Assembly (NCBI RefSeq): GCF_002021565.1
Contig: NZ_MSZX01000003.1
Location: forward strand, 248,027 to 312,026
Reading direction: 5' to 3'
Length of the DNA: 64,000 bases
Source of the DNA: Paenibacillus selenitireducens
Lineage (GTDB): Bacteria; Bacillota; Bacilli; Paenibacillales; Paenibacillaceae
The notes beneath the pieces were generated by a model that made no database searches, had not been told where the DNA came from, and was given only the letters and a program-made list of their open reading frames with translations. Below are positions 16,952 to 25,357 of the stretch, one piece after another. The position numbers were made by a program, and so were the translations under genes. The stretch's first letter is position 1; each line of letters begins with the position of its first letter.

Positions 16952-18136
16952 ATGAACGAACTTACATGTGTCATTATTGGTGGAGGATACGCGGGCATAA
17001 ATGCTGTAAAAGCGATTCGCAAATCATGTCAGGGGGAAATGAGCAGCCGAACGCTCCGGGTCATTCTTATCGATAAGAACCCCTACCATCTGCGTAAAGT
17101 ATTACTTTTTAAGCTTGCGGTCGGACAAGAGGATATTACGATCCCTTTGAATCAATTGTTTCCTGAAGGGGTTGAATTCGTTCAAGCTACCGTAACAAAT
17201 ATTGCAGCTAAGGAACGAAAAGTGCTATATCGGGATCCAGCAGGCACGGAGTTCGCCATGAATTACGATATTCTCGTCGTGGCAGCAGGCAGTGTCGTAA
17301 GGCAGCCAGATCCCTCGCAGGGCGGCCTTGCATTGGACAGTCAGGACGCTGCGAGGAACATCCGTGACATATGGATGGCGAACTTAAGAAAAGCGGTTCA
17401 AACGAAAAATGCGCAAGAGCGCCAGCGATACATGACCATAGCCGTTGCAGGAGCCGGTATTAGCGGTATCGAGACCTCTGCGGAATTGGCTTATGTCGTT
17501 CGTGCGGAAGCAGAAAAGCTCGGGTTAGACCCGGGTGCTGTGAAAATATATCTATTGAATGCGCAGGATAGACTTTTCAAGGAAGGTCCGGCCAAGGTAG
17601 GGATGAAATTAGAACGTTCTCTCGCTGACTTTGGAGTAACTTCCTTACATGGATGCAAGGGATTGCAGGAGACCGAGGGAAGGCTGATCCTGTCGAACGG
17701 ACAGACGCTATCCGTCGGCTTATGTATATGGACTTTGGGGCTTGTACCCCATCCCATGCTGCGAAGCGTCGGATTACCACTCACGGAAGAAGGATATGTT
17801 ATCGTCGATGCAAGCTATCGGGTTCAAGGTGCGCCAGGCGTGTACGCTATCGGAGATTGCGCGCAGATCGTTGATCCGGTAACTGGTCGAACGGATGGCA
17901 AGACGTGTAAAGAAGGTAATGCGCAAGCCGATCGACTTGGCAAAGTTATTCTAGCGGATGTGGAGGGGCATACGGCGCCCTCGCATAAGCCATTTACGGA
18001 TTTTTTCTGTATTGGCTTAGGTCCTGGGCAGGGAATGGTATGGACTCGTCAGTGGGGTCTGGATATTGTTCTTACAGGGAAATTGGGTTGGAAAATTAGG
18101 AAATACACGTGGGATGTGGCCAGTTTGCTGAAATAA
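16952..18136 (+). CDS. FAD/NAD(P)-dependent oxidoreductase (NDH-2/AIF-like)
   Basis: 394 residues with an N-terminal FAD-binding Rossmann motif (CVIIGGGYAGINAVKAI), a second NAD(P) motif (IAVAGAGISGIETSAELA near 165-182) and the C-terminal FAD motif (GVYAIGDCAQ near 300-309). It lacks the redox-active CxxxxC of disulfide reductases, which fits the NDH-2/AIF group. It is cytosolic or membrane-peripheral. ATG 16952 is chosen because GGAGTG at 16940-16945 precedes it; a GTG at 16925 lacks one. It forms an operon with the ECF41 sigma gene 36 bp downstream, the classic ECF41 arrangement in which an oxidoreductase is the target. Confidence 0.87.
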   Translation: MNELTCVIIGGGYAGINAVKAIRKSCQGEMSSRTLRVILIDKNPYHLRKVLLFKLAVGQEDITIPLNQLFPEGVEFVQATVTNIAAKERKVLYRDPAGTEFAMNYDILVVAAGSVVRQPDPSQGGLALDSQDAARNIRDIWMANLRKAVQTKNAQERQRYMTIAVAGAGISGIETSAELAYVVRAEAEKLGLDPGAVKIYLLNAQDRLFKEGPAKVGMKLERSLADFGVTSLHGCKGLQETEGRLILSNGQTLSVGLCIWTLGLVPHPMLRSVGLPLTEEGYVIVDASYRVQGAPGVYAIGDCAQIVDPVTGRTDGKTCKEGNAQADRLGKVILADVEGHTAPSHKPFTDFFCIGLGPGQGMVWTRQWGLDIVLTGKLGWKIRKYTWDVASLLK

Positions 18137-18172
18137 CTCCAAATGAATGGCAAAATGACAGGAAGTGATCCA

Positions 18173-19036
18173 ATGCAGGACCTATACGAGCAGTATAAAA
18201 GGCTGTTGTTTACGCTTGCCTATCAAATGACGGGTTCGGCTTCTGATGCGGAGGATGTTGTACAGGATGTGTTCTTGAAACTGTACGATGTTAACCCGGA
18301 ACGTCTAGTCGAGCCCAAAGCATATTTGTGCAAAATGGTAACGAATCGTTGTCTCGATGTGCTCAAATCAGCACGAAAACGGCGGGAACAGTATTTCGGT
18401 CCCTGGCTTCCTGAGCCCATCCGTACCTCAGAAGACGATTCGTTCGAATCCGTCGTTCGCGGCGAATTGTTGTCCTATGCGATGCTCGTGCTGTTAGATC
18501 GGCTATCCCCCGCGGAACGAGCGGTGTTCGTTCTTCGTGAGGCACTCTGCTTCGAGTACCCCATGATTGCCGAACTTGTTGGTAAAAGCGAAGCGAATTG
18601 CCGCAAGCTGATCAGCCGCGCGCGAGGGAAAATGGGCATTTCGCCCGACGAACCCATCCATGCCGAGGCAGCAAGCGAAGAGTGGGTTGGCCGGTTCCTG
18701 TCTGCGCTTGAGCAGGGCAATGTAGATACGGTGATATCTTTGCTTGGCGAAGATGTCGTGCTGGTATCTGACGGGGGAGGCAAAGTATCCGCAGCTGCGC
18801 ATCCTATTGAAACACGGGATCATGTCGTCCGATTCCTTCTTGGAGTCATACGTAAAGCTCGTCAGGACGAAGAAGGTCTACAAGTGGAGATCGCTCAGGT
18901 TAATGGTCAAACGGGACTTGTTATTCGTTCAGAAGGGGGAATCTTAACCATTGTTCTCCTTCATGTCGAAAAGAATCTGATCCAGAACCTTTACTTTGTT
19001 AGGAACCCGGATAAGTTGACGCTTTTTCATGAATAA
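18173..19036 (+). CDS. ECF41 group RNA polymerase sigma factor (SigJ-like) with C-terminal SnoaL domain
   Basis: 287 residues. Sigma region 2 is near 5-70 (DLYEQYKRLLFTLAYQMTGSASDAEDVVQD), the WLPEP linker motif near 78-82, region 4 near 105-155. The C-terminal SnoaL/NTF2-like extension carries the ECF41 marks DGGGK near 199-203 and NPDKL near the end. ECF41 factors have no anti-sigma factor; the C-terminal domain tunes activity in cis. GGAAGTG at 18161-18167 favours ATG 18173 over ATG 18143 or 18155. It is cotranscribed with the FAD oxidoreductase, whose promoter looks like its own target. The inducing signal is unknown. Confidence 0.92.
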   Translation: MQDLYEQYKRLLFTLAYQMTGSASDAEDVVQDVFLKLYDVNPERLVEPKAYLCKMVTNRCLDVLKSARKRREQYFGPWLPEPIRTSEDDSFESVVRGELLSYAMLVLLDRLSPAERAVFVLREALCFEYPMIAELVGKSEANCRKLISRARGKMGISPDEPIHAEAASEEWVGRFLSALEQGNVDTVISLLGEDVVLVSDGGGKVSAAAHPIETRDHVVRFLLGVIRKARQDEEGLQVEIAQVNGQTGLVIRSEGGILTIVLLHVEKNLIQNLYFVRNPDKLTLFHE

Positions 19037-19070
19037 AGATCTATCCCTACAGCTCATCATGTGGACAGCA

Positions 19071-19109
19071 AACAGCCCCGCTTCTACAAGAAGAGAAGCC
19101 GGGGCTGTT
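19071..19109. terminator. Bidirectional terminator between the sigma gene and the MFS gene
   Basis: AACAGCCCCG (19071-19080) pairs with CGGGGCTGTT (19100-19109), with inner CTTCT/AGAAG pairing. Confidence 0.85.
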
Positions 19110-19133
19110 CGTATTTTGATGATATCTATACCA

Positions 19134-20333
19134 TTATGCTGCATGGCGTTTCCGTTCCGAGAGATAGCTTGCCACACCGATGGCGAGACCTAGACCTACG
19201 AGTACGGCACCGACCCACGGTAGAGACGTAATCGAGAGGTGCGTAATAACCCATCCGCCAATGAAAGCTCCTGCCGCGTTCCCGAGGTTGCCTGCGGAAT
19301 GACTCGAAGTCGAGGCCAGTGCAGGAGCATCCTGCGCCAGACTCATGACGCGTACCTGAAGACCTGGCATCACGGCGAAGGAAGCTGCTCCCCACAGGAA
19401 GATGGTAATGACGGAAGCAACCGGACTGTGTACGGTGAATGTAAATAGCGTGAGGATCACACAGATCGTGAAGTAAAGCCCTAGAATGGAAGGCATGAGC
19501 TTCCAGTCGGCGAGCTTCCCGCCAATGATGTTACCGATGGTTACGCCGCAGCCGAAGAGAACCAGAATCCAAGTCACGCTGTGCTCCGCATACCCCGTAA
19601 CCTGTTGCAGCAAAGGAGCAATGTACGTAAATACCGCGAATAACCCCGCATTTCCTAACGCTCCAATAAGCAGATATAACATGAGCTTCGGTGAAGCTAA
19701 CGCCTTGATTTGCTGTGTCATGCTTGTCGGCAGTTCCTGCCGAAGCTTCGGAATGAACGCGAAGATTCCGATCAAAGCCAGCACGCCCATGATGGCAATC
19801 ACGCCGAATGAAGCCCGCCAACCTAAATGTTGTCCGATGAACGTCCCCATCGGAACCCCGATAATATTTGCAATCGTTAACCCGGCCATCATGATGGACA
19901 CGGCGCCGGCACGTTTGTCCGGGCGTACGAGATTGGAAGCAATAACCGCACCGACACCGAAGAACGTTCCGTGTGTTAAGGCTGTAATCATACGTGCAAC
20001 CATCAGAACGGCGTAATTTGGTGCAAATACAGAAATACCATTACCGAGAATGAAGAGCACCATGAGCAGACACAACAGTTTCTTTTGCGGAATCTTGTGG
20101 GTAAGGATGGTCAGAATGGGTGCGCCGACAGCGACGCCAAGTGCGTACATGGTAATGAGCTGCCCTGCCGTCGAAATGCTGACGTGCAAATCATCCGCTA
20201 CATTCGGGAGAAGACCCATGATGACGAATTCCGTCATGCCAATAGCAAACGCCCCTACGGTAAGCGACAAAATGGAGATAGGAAACGGTTCTTTGACAGC
20301 CTTTTTCCTCGAAATACTGTGAGATAAATCCAT
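19134..20333 (-). CDS. MFS exporter, AraJ/YdhP-like (DHA1 family)
   Basis: About 399 residues with twelve membrane segments and DHA1 signatures: LTVGAFAIGMTEFVIMGLLPNVADDL in segment 1, GAPILTILTHKIPQKKLL for loop 2-3, and ARMITALTHGTFFGVGAV. These proteins export sugars, drugs or purine derivatives. I take the Met preceding DLSHSISRKK as start (20333), though its AGAAAGG site is rather far, and an upstream extension to 20390 is open. A perfect dyad at 20376-20393 lies in the promoter region. A second close paralogue lies at 51361-52596. Confidence 0.85.
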   Translation of the reverse strand: MDLSHSISRKKAVKEPFPISILSLTVGAFAIGMTEFVIMGLLPNVADDLHVSISTAGQLITMYALGVAVGAPILTILTHKIPQKKLLCLLMVLFILGNGISVFAPNYAVLMVARMITALTHGTFFGVGAVIASNLVRPDKRAGAVSIMMAGLTIANIIGVPMGTFIGQHLGWRASFGVIAIMGVLALIGIFAFIPKLRQELPTSMTQQIKALASPKLMLYLLIGALGNAGLFAVFTYIAPLLQQVTGYAEHSVTWILVLFGCGVTIGNIIGGKLADWKLMPSILGLYFTICVILTLFTFTVHSPVASVITIFLWGAASFAVMPGLQVRVMSLAQDAPALASTSSHSAGNLGNAAGAFIGGWVITHLSITSLPWVGAVLVGLGLAIGVASYLSERKRHAA

Positions 20334-20375
20334 GCTGTGAATGACAACCTTTCTATGGCATAAAGTGATACGATA

Positions 20376-20393
20376 AACTTGTAAGTACAAGTT
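20376..20393. promoter_or_regulatory. Perfect dyad operator upstream of the MFS exporter
   Basis: AACTTGTA-AG-TACAAGTT is an 8-2-8 perfect inverted repeat 43 bp upstream of the MFS start codon. The geometry fits a MarR- or HxlR-type dimer. The cognate regulator is not identified; the adjacent AraC gene is one candidate but AraC sites are usually direct repeats. Confidence 0.5.
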
Positions 20394-20494
20394 GCTTGAA
20401 TTGGAGACCTGCTTTATATTATTTCGTTTTCAGAAAATATTTTCAAGATAATTATTTGATAGGTATTGATATGGATGAGGTATATGCATAAAAT

Positions 20495-20509
20495 TACCAT
20501 ATGATGGTA
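20495..20509. promoter_or_regulatory. Dyad upstream of the araC-type gene
   Basis: TACCAT-ATG-ATGGTA is a perfect 6-3-6 inverted repeat 65 bp before the AraC start codon. Its role is unproven. Confidence 0.3.
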
Positions 20510-20573
20510 TATTTAGTATCATGGTTTTTTCATGATGCAAGTGATCAAATATCAAAGGATGAGGGAAGTCTTT

Positions 20574-21491
20574 ATGATGAAGCTCTGGACGGAAGGGATT
20601 ATCTACTATCAAGGCTATCAGCTGGGCATGACATACCATCCTGAAGATACGGTCTACGAGGATCACGAAGATCTTAGGACCTACCGTATTCTCTTGATCA
20701 AAGAGGGGACTGGGGTATTGCAGCTAAAGGATCGTCTGTACCCGATTATGGCCCCGGGGGTATATTGTTTCAATGACCGGGAGCATGTACGCTTTATGGC
20801 AGGGGCATCGTTCAAGGTGAAGTACTTACGGTTCCAACCGAGCGTATTGAATACCCGGCTTGGTCATTTGCTTCAGGGTTTACAGGAAGGTCTTACTACA
20901 GATTACCAAGATCTATGGGTGATGGAACCTTTCATCGATCGCACGGAATCCTATTACGGAGGGATGCCGCTAGATCCCTCCGTTGCGAAGCGTGCGGAAG
21001 AATTAATCGAGCACATCGGGAAGAATCTCACATTACAGCCAGATTGCTACTGGCCATGCCGCAGCCGCTCCTATCTCATGGAACTGCTGTTTCTTATTCG
21101 TCAGGTTTATCAAGAGATGGATTTGTCTCCCCACCCGATCCCCCATGTCGTTCCAGAATCGATAAAGCCTGTCATCGCCTATCTGCATACATACTACAAA
21201 GATAAAATTAAGCTCGAGCATTTAACTGGATTATTTCATGTGAACAAGACCACGCTCAATGAATCTTTCAAAAAATCAACCGGCTATTCTGTCATCTCTT
21301 ATCTGAACCACATTCGTATGCGCATGGCGGATGCGATGCTTCGCAATACCACATTGCCAACAACCGAGATTATGGAGATGATCGGAATTCACGATGATGC
21401 GCATTTCATCAGGAACTTTCGTAAGCATTCGGGGTATTCACCAGCGGAATACCGTAATAAATATTGTTGGATGCTGCACAAATCGTTATAA
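20574..21491 (+). CDS. AraC family transcriptional regulator
   Basis: 305 residues: an N-terminal cupin-type effector domain (residues about 1-165; RILLIKEGTGVLQLKDRLYPIMAPGVYCFN) and a C-terminal pair of helix-turn-helix motifs (KLEHLTGLFHVNKTTLNESFKKSTGYSVISYLNHIRMRMADAMLR and TEIMEMIGIHDDAHFIRNFRKHSGYSPAEYR). AGGGA at 20562-20566 supports ATG 20574. It is divergent from the MFS exporter and upstream of a secreted esterase, either of which could be its target. The ligand of the cupin domain is unknown. Confidence 0.88.
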   Translation: MMKLWTEGIIYYQGYQLGMTYHPEDTVYEDHEDLRTYRILLIKEGTGVLQLKDRLYPIMAPGVYCFNDREHVRFMAGASFKVKYLRFQPSVLNTRLGHLLQGLQEGLTTDYQDLWVMEPFIDRTESYYGGMPLDPSVAKRAEELIEHIGKNLTLQPDCYWPCRSRSYLMELLFLIRQVYQEMDLSPHPIPHVVPESIKPVIAYLHTYYKDKIKLEHLTGLFHVNKTTLNESFKKSTGYSVISYLNHIRMRMADAMLRNTTLPTTEIMEMIGIHDDAHFIRNFRKHSGYSPAEYRNKYCWMLHKSL

Positions 21492-21496
21492 AACAG

Positions 21497-21519
21497 CGCT
21501 CCGATGCGGAGCGTTTTTT
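21497..21519 (+). terminator. Terminator after the araC-type gene
   Basis: CGCTCCG (21497-21503) pairs with CGGAGCG (21507-21513), then six Ts. Confidence 0.85.
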
Positions 21520-21653
21520 GATGTCGAAAAGCTTATATTAAAATGTTGTCAATATGCAGGAATACACTGCGGATATTCAGTACCCTCACCATCCATGTCC
21601 TGATACGATTCCAATAGAGCAATTCGATGAAATCAAAAAGAGGAGATGTATGT

Positions 21654-22553
21654 ATGAAATGGATGAAAACGGTATGTGCTGTAGTGTTTAGTTTCTCGTT
21701 ATGGCAGTCTGCTGCGATAGCAGCTCCACAACAGGCTCACGTGTCTTCGACCACGTTGAAAGCCGTCTTTTATAGCGAGTCTCTGCAGAAAGAAATGAAT
21801 GTAAATGTGTATTTGCCGCCGAACTATGATGCGCAAGATAAGTATCCTGTCCTCTATGTGCTGCATTCCTACAAACTTAATGAAGATCATTGGTTCAAAG
21901 CACTTAACATCACGAAGAAAGCGGATGAACTGATCACGAGTGGAAAAATCGAGCCCATGATTATCGTAGCGCCAAAAATAGATAACAGCTTTGGGGTCAA
22001 TTCAGCAGATCATACCGGGTATGTAGACGGAAGCGGCAAACCCGGGGACGAAGGCGTTTTAAACGCTGGCAAATACGAAGACTACATCACAAAAGACGTG
22101 ATTTCCTACGTAGATAGTCACTTCAACACGATTAAGTCACGAAATAGCCGATATATCGGAGGGACTTCTATGGGTGGATTTGCTGCATTGCATATCGCCT
22201 TACGTCATCCGAATTTATACAGCAAGGTGGGAGGACATTCACCGGCCTTGTTTGTCGGCAAAATGTGGGATGTGCTGGAGAAAATGATATATCCAACGAG
22301 CACAGTTAGACAAGAAAATGATCCGCTCGCCCTCGCAGCAAGTCAGAAATTAAATAAATTGAACATTTATCTGGATTGCGGCGACCAAGACGATTTTAAA
22401 GAAGGAACCAAGAAATTAAGCGATATTCTTCAAGCTCAGAAAACCAAATCCTTTGAGTTCCATACCACGCCGGGCGGGAAACATGACGATGCTTATTGGA
22501 GCAGTCAAGTCGAGAACTACCTCCTGTTCTATGGAGGATTCGATCGCGAGTAA
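21654..22553 (+). CDS. Secreted alpha/beta-hydrolase esterase (esterase D / XynZ-like)
   Basis: 299 residues. The N-terminal signal peptide (KWMKTVCAVVFSFSLWQSAAIA) has a likely cut at AIA-AP. The esterase domain contains NVYLPPNYD and YPVLYVLHSY, with the nucleophile elbow GGTSMGG (Ser), an Asp in LDCGDQDDF and His in GGKHDDAYW forming the probable triad. Family members hydrolyse feruloyl, acetyl or S-formylglutathione esters; being secreted, a polysaccharide ester is more likely. ATG 21654 fits AGGAG at 21641-21645. A terminator follows at 22577. Confidence 0.87.
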   Translation: MKWMKTVCAVVFSFSLWQSAAIAAPQQAHVSSTTLKAVFYSESLQKEMNVNVYLPPNYDAQDKYPVLYVLHSYKLNEDHWFKALNITKKADELITSGKIEPMIIVAPKIDNSFGVNSADHTGYVDGSGKPGDEGVLNAGKYEDYITKDVISYVDSHFNTIKSRNSRYIGGTSMGGFAALHIALRHPNLYSKVGGHSPALFVGKMWDVLEKMIYPTSTVRQENDPLALAASQKLNKLNIYLDCGDQDDFKEGTKKLSDILQAQKTKSFEFHTTPGGKHDDAYWSSQVENYLLFYGGFDRE

Positions 22554-22576
22554 AATCGGAAAAAATGCTTGAAATG

Positions 22577-22599
22577 ACCTGCCTTGTGCAGGTTTTTTT
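22577..22599 (+). terminator. Terminator after the esterase gene
   Basis: ACCTGC (22577-22582) pairs with GCAGGT (22588-22593), followed by a run of seven Ts beginning at 22593. Confidence 0.85.
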
Positions 22600-22670
22600 G
22601 CGTAGATCAAGATGCGGGAGGAGACATTGGGATGCTAGTTCATGACAAATAGACGTGAATATGATAATAT

Positions 22671-22691
22671 ACATACCAACGTTCGGTATGT
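22671..22691. promoter_or_regulatory. TetR-type operator, autoregulatory
   Basis: ACATACC (22671-22677) and GGTATGT (22685-22691) are perfect inverted arms with a 7-bp centre containing ACGT. It lies just after a -10-like TAATAT (22665-22670) and ends 15 bp before the TetR start codon, so self-repression is likely. Confidence 0.7.
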
Positions 22692-22706
22692 AAAGGAGAA
22701 AGACCT

Positions 22707-23357
22707 ATGGCTAGAAATAAATATCCAGAACAAACCGTAGAGCACATTCTGTCGGTTTCAGCGAAGCTTTTTATCGAGAAAGGCTTCGATAAGACGAGTA
22801 TACAAGACATTATTCAGGAGCTAGGCATGTCCAAGGGAGCTGTGTACCATCACTTTAAATCCAAAGATGAGATCTTGGGGGCTGTGATGCGAAGACATTT
22901 CGACCGGGCTGCGCAAATGCTGGACGAACTCGTAGCGTATACCCAAGCAGCGAATGCGAGGGAGAAGCTTGTCCGCATTTTGGAACACAGCATTGCAGAC
23001 CCTGAAGCCCATGCGATGGATCGAATCCTAAGCGCACAGATCAAAAATCCGCAATTCGTGGTCGCTGGCATTCAAGGCGGTGTGAATAAGGATGCCGCGA
23101 TCATTGCACAAATCATGATGGAGGGCCGAGAGGACGGATCCATACATACGGACTACCCGGTGGAATGCGCGGAGGTGTTCATGATGCTCGTGAATATCTG
23201 GGCGAATCCGATCTTATTCGAGCGTACGCTTCCAGAGACGAGCCGCCGCTTAACGTTTTTACAACACATGATGAAGCAGCTGGGTGTAGATATTGTCAGT
23301 GATGCATTGATTCAACAAATCATAGACCGACATACGGAAATGGGCGGCTATCAGTAG
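22707..23357 (+). CDS. TetR/AcrR family transcriptional regulator
   Basis: 216 residues. The N-terminal helix-turn-helix is clear (ILSVSAKLFIEKGFDKTSIQDIIQELGMSKGAVYHHFKSKDEIL, residues about 12-55), followed by an all-helical ligand and dimerisation domain. AAAGGAG sits just before ATG 22707. A palindrome covers its own promoter. The DUF4097 gene starts 33 bp downstream and is probably in the same transcript, making it a likely controlled target. Effector unknown. Confidence 0.9.
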   Translation: MARNKYPEQTVEHILSVSAKLFIEKGFDKTSIQDIIQELGMSKGAVYHHFKSKDEILGAVMRRHFDRAAQMLDELVAYTQAANAREKLVRILEHSIADPEAHAMDRILSAQIKNPQFVVAGIQGGVNKDAAIIAQIMMEGREDGSIHTDYPVECAEVFMMLVNIWANPILFERTLPETSRRLTFLQHMMKQLGVDIVSDALIQQIIDRHTEMGGYQ

Positions 23358-23390
23358 CAGAGGTCATGGAATAAAGGGGGAGTGATAATC

Positions 23391-24173
23391 ATGTTGGAGA
23401 GCCGTACGATACGAAAAACGCAACATTTTCAGGATACCATTTCAAATATTTCATTAGCATGGCTGACGGGTGATATTCAGATTATAAAAAGCGATACGGA
23501 CGAGATCAAAATCATTCAGTACGCCAACCAGGGATTCTCGGAAAACAAACTATTCGACGCACGAGTAGAGAACGGAACGTTAAACATTCTAGATGGACGG
23601 AAACGCAAACTGTCGTTCGGGATTCACGTTCATCGAACCCTATTGGAGCTTCACCTTCCGGCTCAATCCTTTCAATCGTTCTCGATACAGGGCACAGGCA
23701 GTCATATCACGATACAGGATATTCAAGTTACGGATTGCAACTGCCATATCACCTCCGGCGTAGTTAATTGTTCGGGTACGATCACAGATCTTAAGGTAAG
23801 AGCGATAGGCAGCCATATCCTGGGCGAGCAACTGTCGGTACAGAAGGTTCGCCTTCAAGCTACTTCCTCGAAAATAGATCTCTCGGGCATGTTCTCGGTG
23901 GTTGATACCCAGATTACGGGTAGAAGTATGCGGATAGAATCATCCTCGATGATTCGGCGGCTTCACTCTGTATCAACGGGAGCCAGCGTGAACGTGGTTA
24001 TTCCGGAAAATGACGGGTTTACCCTCCAATATAAGCAGGGAAGCGGGCAGATGAAGAGCGAATTTCCCCTTGTCACACAAGGGAATACGCATCGCTATAA
24101 GAACGGAGAGAGCAAAGAGAGCACTCTTAAAGCGGAGGTTCGGGGCGGGAAATTTACACTTTTGAAAAGTTGA
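23391..24173 (+). CDS. DUF4097 beta-helix-like protein
   Basis: 260 residues with repeated short strands typical of DUF4097 (NISLAWLTGDIQIIKSDTDEIKIIQYA, SFSIQGTGSHITIQDIQV, LKVRAIGSHILGEQLSV, IDLSGMFSVVDTQITG, GASVNVVIPENDGFTLQYK). No signal peptide or membrane helix is seen, so it appears cytosolic although many relatives are membrane-attached. GGGGGAG at 23376-23382 favours ATG 23391. It is downstream of tetR in the same orientation. The family is often linked to cell-envelope stress modules with transmembrane partners, none of which is present here. Function unknown. Confidence 0.7.
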   Translation: MLESRTIRKTQHFQDTISNISLAWLTGDIQIIKSDTDEIKIIQYANQGFSENKLFDARVENGTLNILDGRKRKLSFGIHVHRTLLELHLPAQSFQSFSIQGTGSHITIQDIQVTDCNCHITSGVVNCSGTITDLKVRAIGSHILGEQLSVQKVRLQATSSKIDLSGMFSVVDTQITGRSMRIESSSMIRRLHSVSTGASVNVVIPENDGFTLQYKQGSGQMKSEFPLVTQGNTHRYKNGESKESTLKAEVRGGKFTLLKS

Positions 24174-24245
24174 AAAATGAGATGTCCAAAGTAGAAGTCC
24201 AAAGTAGATAGAAAAGTTGAAAAGGACATCATGGACTAGTGGAAT

Positions 24246-24330
24246 AGGCCCTGCAGCACCGCCGCCATAGAAATATGCACTGCAGCACACATCGCAATAG
24301 AAATAAGCCTTGCAGCACATGCCGCTATAC
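24246..24330. repeat. Three ~30-bp direct repeats with GCAGCAC core
   Basis: GCAGCAC starts at 24253, 24282 and 24312 (29- and 30-bp periods); the units share the flanks ATAGAAATA and CCGC-like sequence. Confidence 0.7.
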
Positions 24331-24527
24331 TGGATTTATCCAAGACAGCAGGCCAGTTCGGCTCCTATTCAACCCCTATATTGGACAAATGTAAGATAGA
24401 ACCCTAAAAACCCACTGATTTAAGTAGAAATGTAGTTTTTGGTTGGATATATCCAATATAGCCCTGTCTGAAGGCATTATTTATCGAGAGTTAGTGGATA
24501 AATCCAATATAGATACCCAATGTGAAG

Positions 24528-24612
24528 TCCAGAGTAGGAATCCAGAGCAGAAAATCCAGAGTAGGAATCCAGAGCAGAAAATCCAGAGTAGGAATAGAAT
24601 CCAGAGCAGAAA
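24528..24612. repeat. 27-bp tandem repeat, about three copies
   Basis: Copies at 24528-24554 and 24555-24581 are identical; a third (24582-24612) has a small insertion. Each unit is itself two related 13-14-bp words, TCCAGAGTAGGAA and TCCAGAGCAGAAAA. Confidence 0.9.
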
Positions 24613-24778
24613 TCTAGAGTACATATCCAAAGTAGATATCCTATGTGGTATTCAAAGTAGATATCCAATATAGGGTATAGAAATCCATGGCTGCGGCGTA
24701 TTTTTTTACATTTAGTGAACCTTTTTTGCGGGTAGGAACCAATATCTAGTGTAATTCCTGAATGGAGGCCGGCCCCCA

Positions 24779-25357
24779 ATGAATGAACAAGATTTGCGAC
24801 CTTGGCTCATCCGGATGAGTCAGGGCGAGGAGGAAGCGTTGCACGTTGTGTTCGAGGCAACACGTGCGCATACGTACAGGATGGTCTATTTTCTAGCTGC
24901 AAATAAGCAAGATACCGATGACATCGTGAGTGAAGTGTACATGGAATTGATTCGCTGTATGTCCAAATACAATCAGGAGCAGCCCTTCATGCCATGGTTC
25001 AACGGGATCATTGTCCGCCAGGTACGCAACTGGAAGCGTCGGATTTGGAGAAGCCTTCGCCTCATGGAGCGGGTCAAGTCGGCGGAACAGCTTGTGGCAT
25101 CTCCGTATATGGAAGATCCTTTTGATGGGATTCATGGCGGGCAGGAGCTGCTGCCGCTGGTGAATCATTTATCCCAGAAGCTCAGAGAAGTCATTGTCCT
25201 TCGGTATTATCAAGATTACACCTTAGAAGCAATTGCTCAACTTTTAAATATTCCCTTGGGTACGGTGAAGTCCAGACATCGTCTGGCGCTTGAAAAATTG
25301 CGGCACCATGTGTCGCACACCATGAAGGAAAGAGGGGAGTCTACCTATGTCCATTGA
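24779..25357 (+). CDS. ECF-type RNA polymerase sigma factor
   Basis: 192 residues. Region 2 near 25-95 (YRMVYFLAANKQDTDDIVSEVYMELIRCMSKY) and region 4 near 125-180 (LSQKLREVIVLRYYQDYTLEAIAQLLNIPLGTVKSRHRLALEKL) are clear. Start ATG 24779 has GGAGG at 24764-24768. It overlaps the downstream membrane protein by 11 bp, the usual sign of a sigma/anti-sigma pair. A GGAACC word at 24735-24740 might be its own -35 box. It probably directs an envelope-stress regulon; the regulon is unknown. Confidence 0.9.
   Translation: MNEQDLRPWLIRMSQGEEEALHVVFEATRAHTYRMVYFLAANKQDTDDIVSEVYMELIRCMSKYNQEQPFMPWFNGIIVRQVRNWKRRIWRSLRLMERVKSAEQLVASPYMEDPFDGIHGGQELLPLVNHLSQKLREVIVLRYYQDYTLEAIAQLLNIPLGTVKSRHRLALEKLRHHVSHTMKERGESTYVH

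Larger units (their letters stand above)
24174..24778. other. Repeat-rich intergenic region (locus A)
   Basis: 605 bp without a credible gene. It holds three ~30-bp GCAGCAC repeats, TGGATTTATCCA (24331-24342), TTGGATATATCCAA (24443-24456), TGGATAAATCCA (24495-24506), a 27-bp tandem repeat (24528-24612) and dispersed TCCAAAGTAGA words. The TGGATAAATCCA core links it to the elements at 28859 and 60036. An open frame through it (24443-24673) encodes only repeat-derived QSRNPEQKI units and is not taken as a gene. Confidence 0.8.

Noticed and set aside
19486-20016. Plus-strand frame of 176 codons opposite the MFS exporter
   Set aside because: Antisense shadow with no ribosome-binding site; a similar shadow occurs opposite the paralogue at 51941-52576.
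24443-24673. Open frame with QSRNPEQKI repeats
   Set aside because: It is produced by the 27-bp tandem repeat (a multiple of three) and has no ribosome-binding site or family resemblance.
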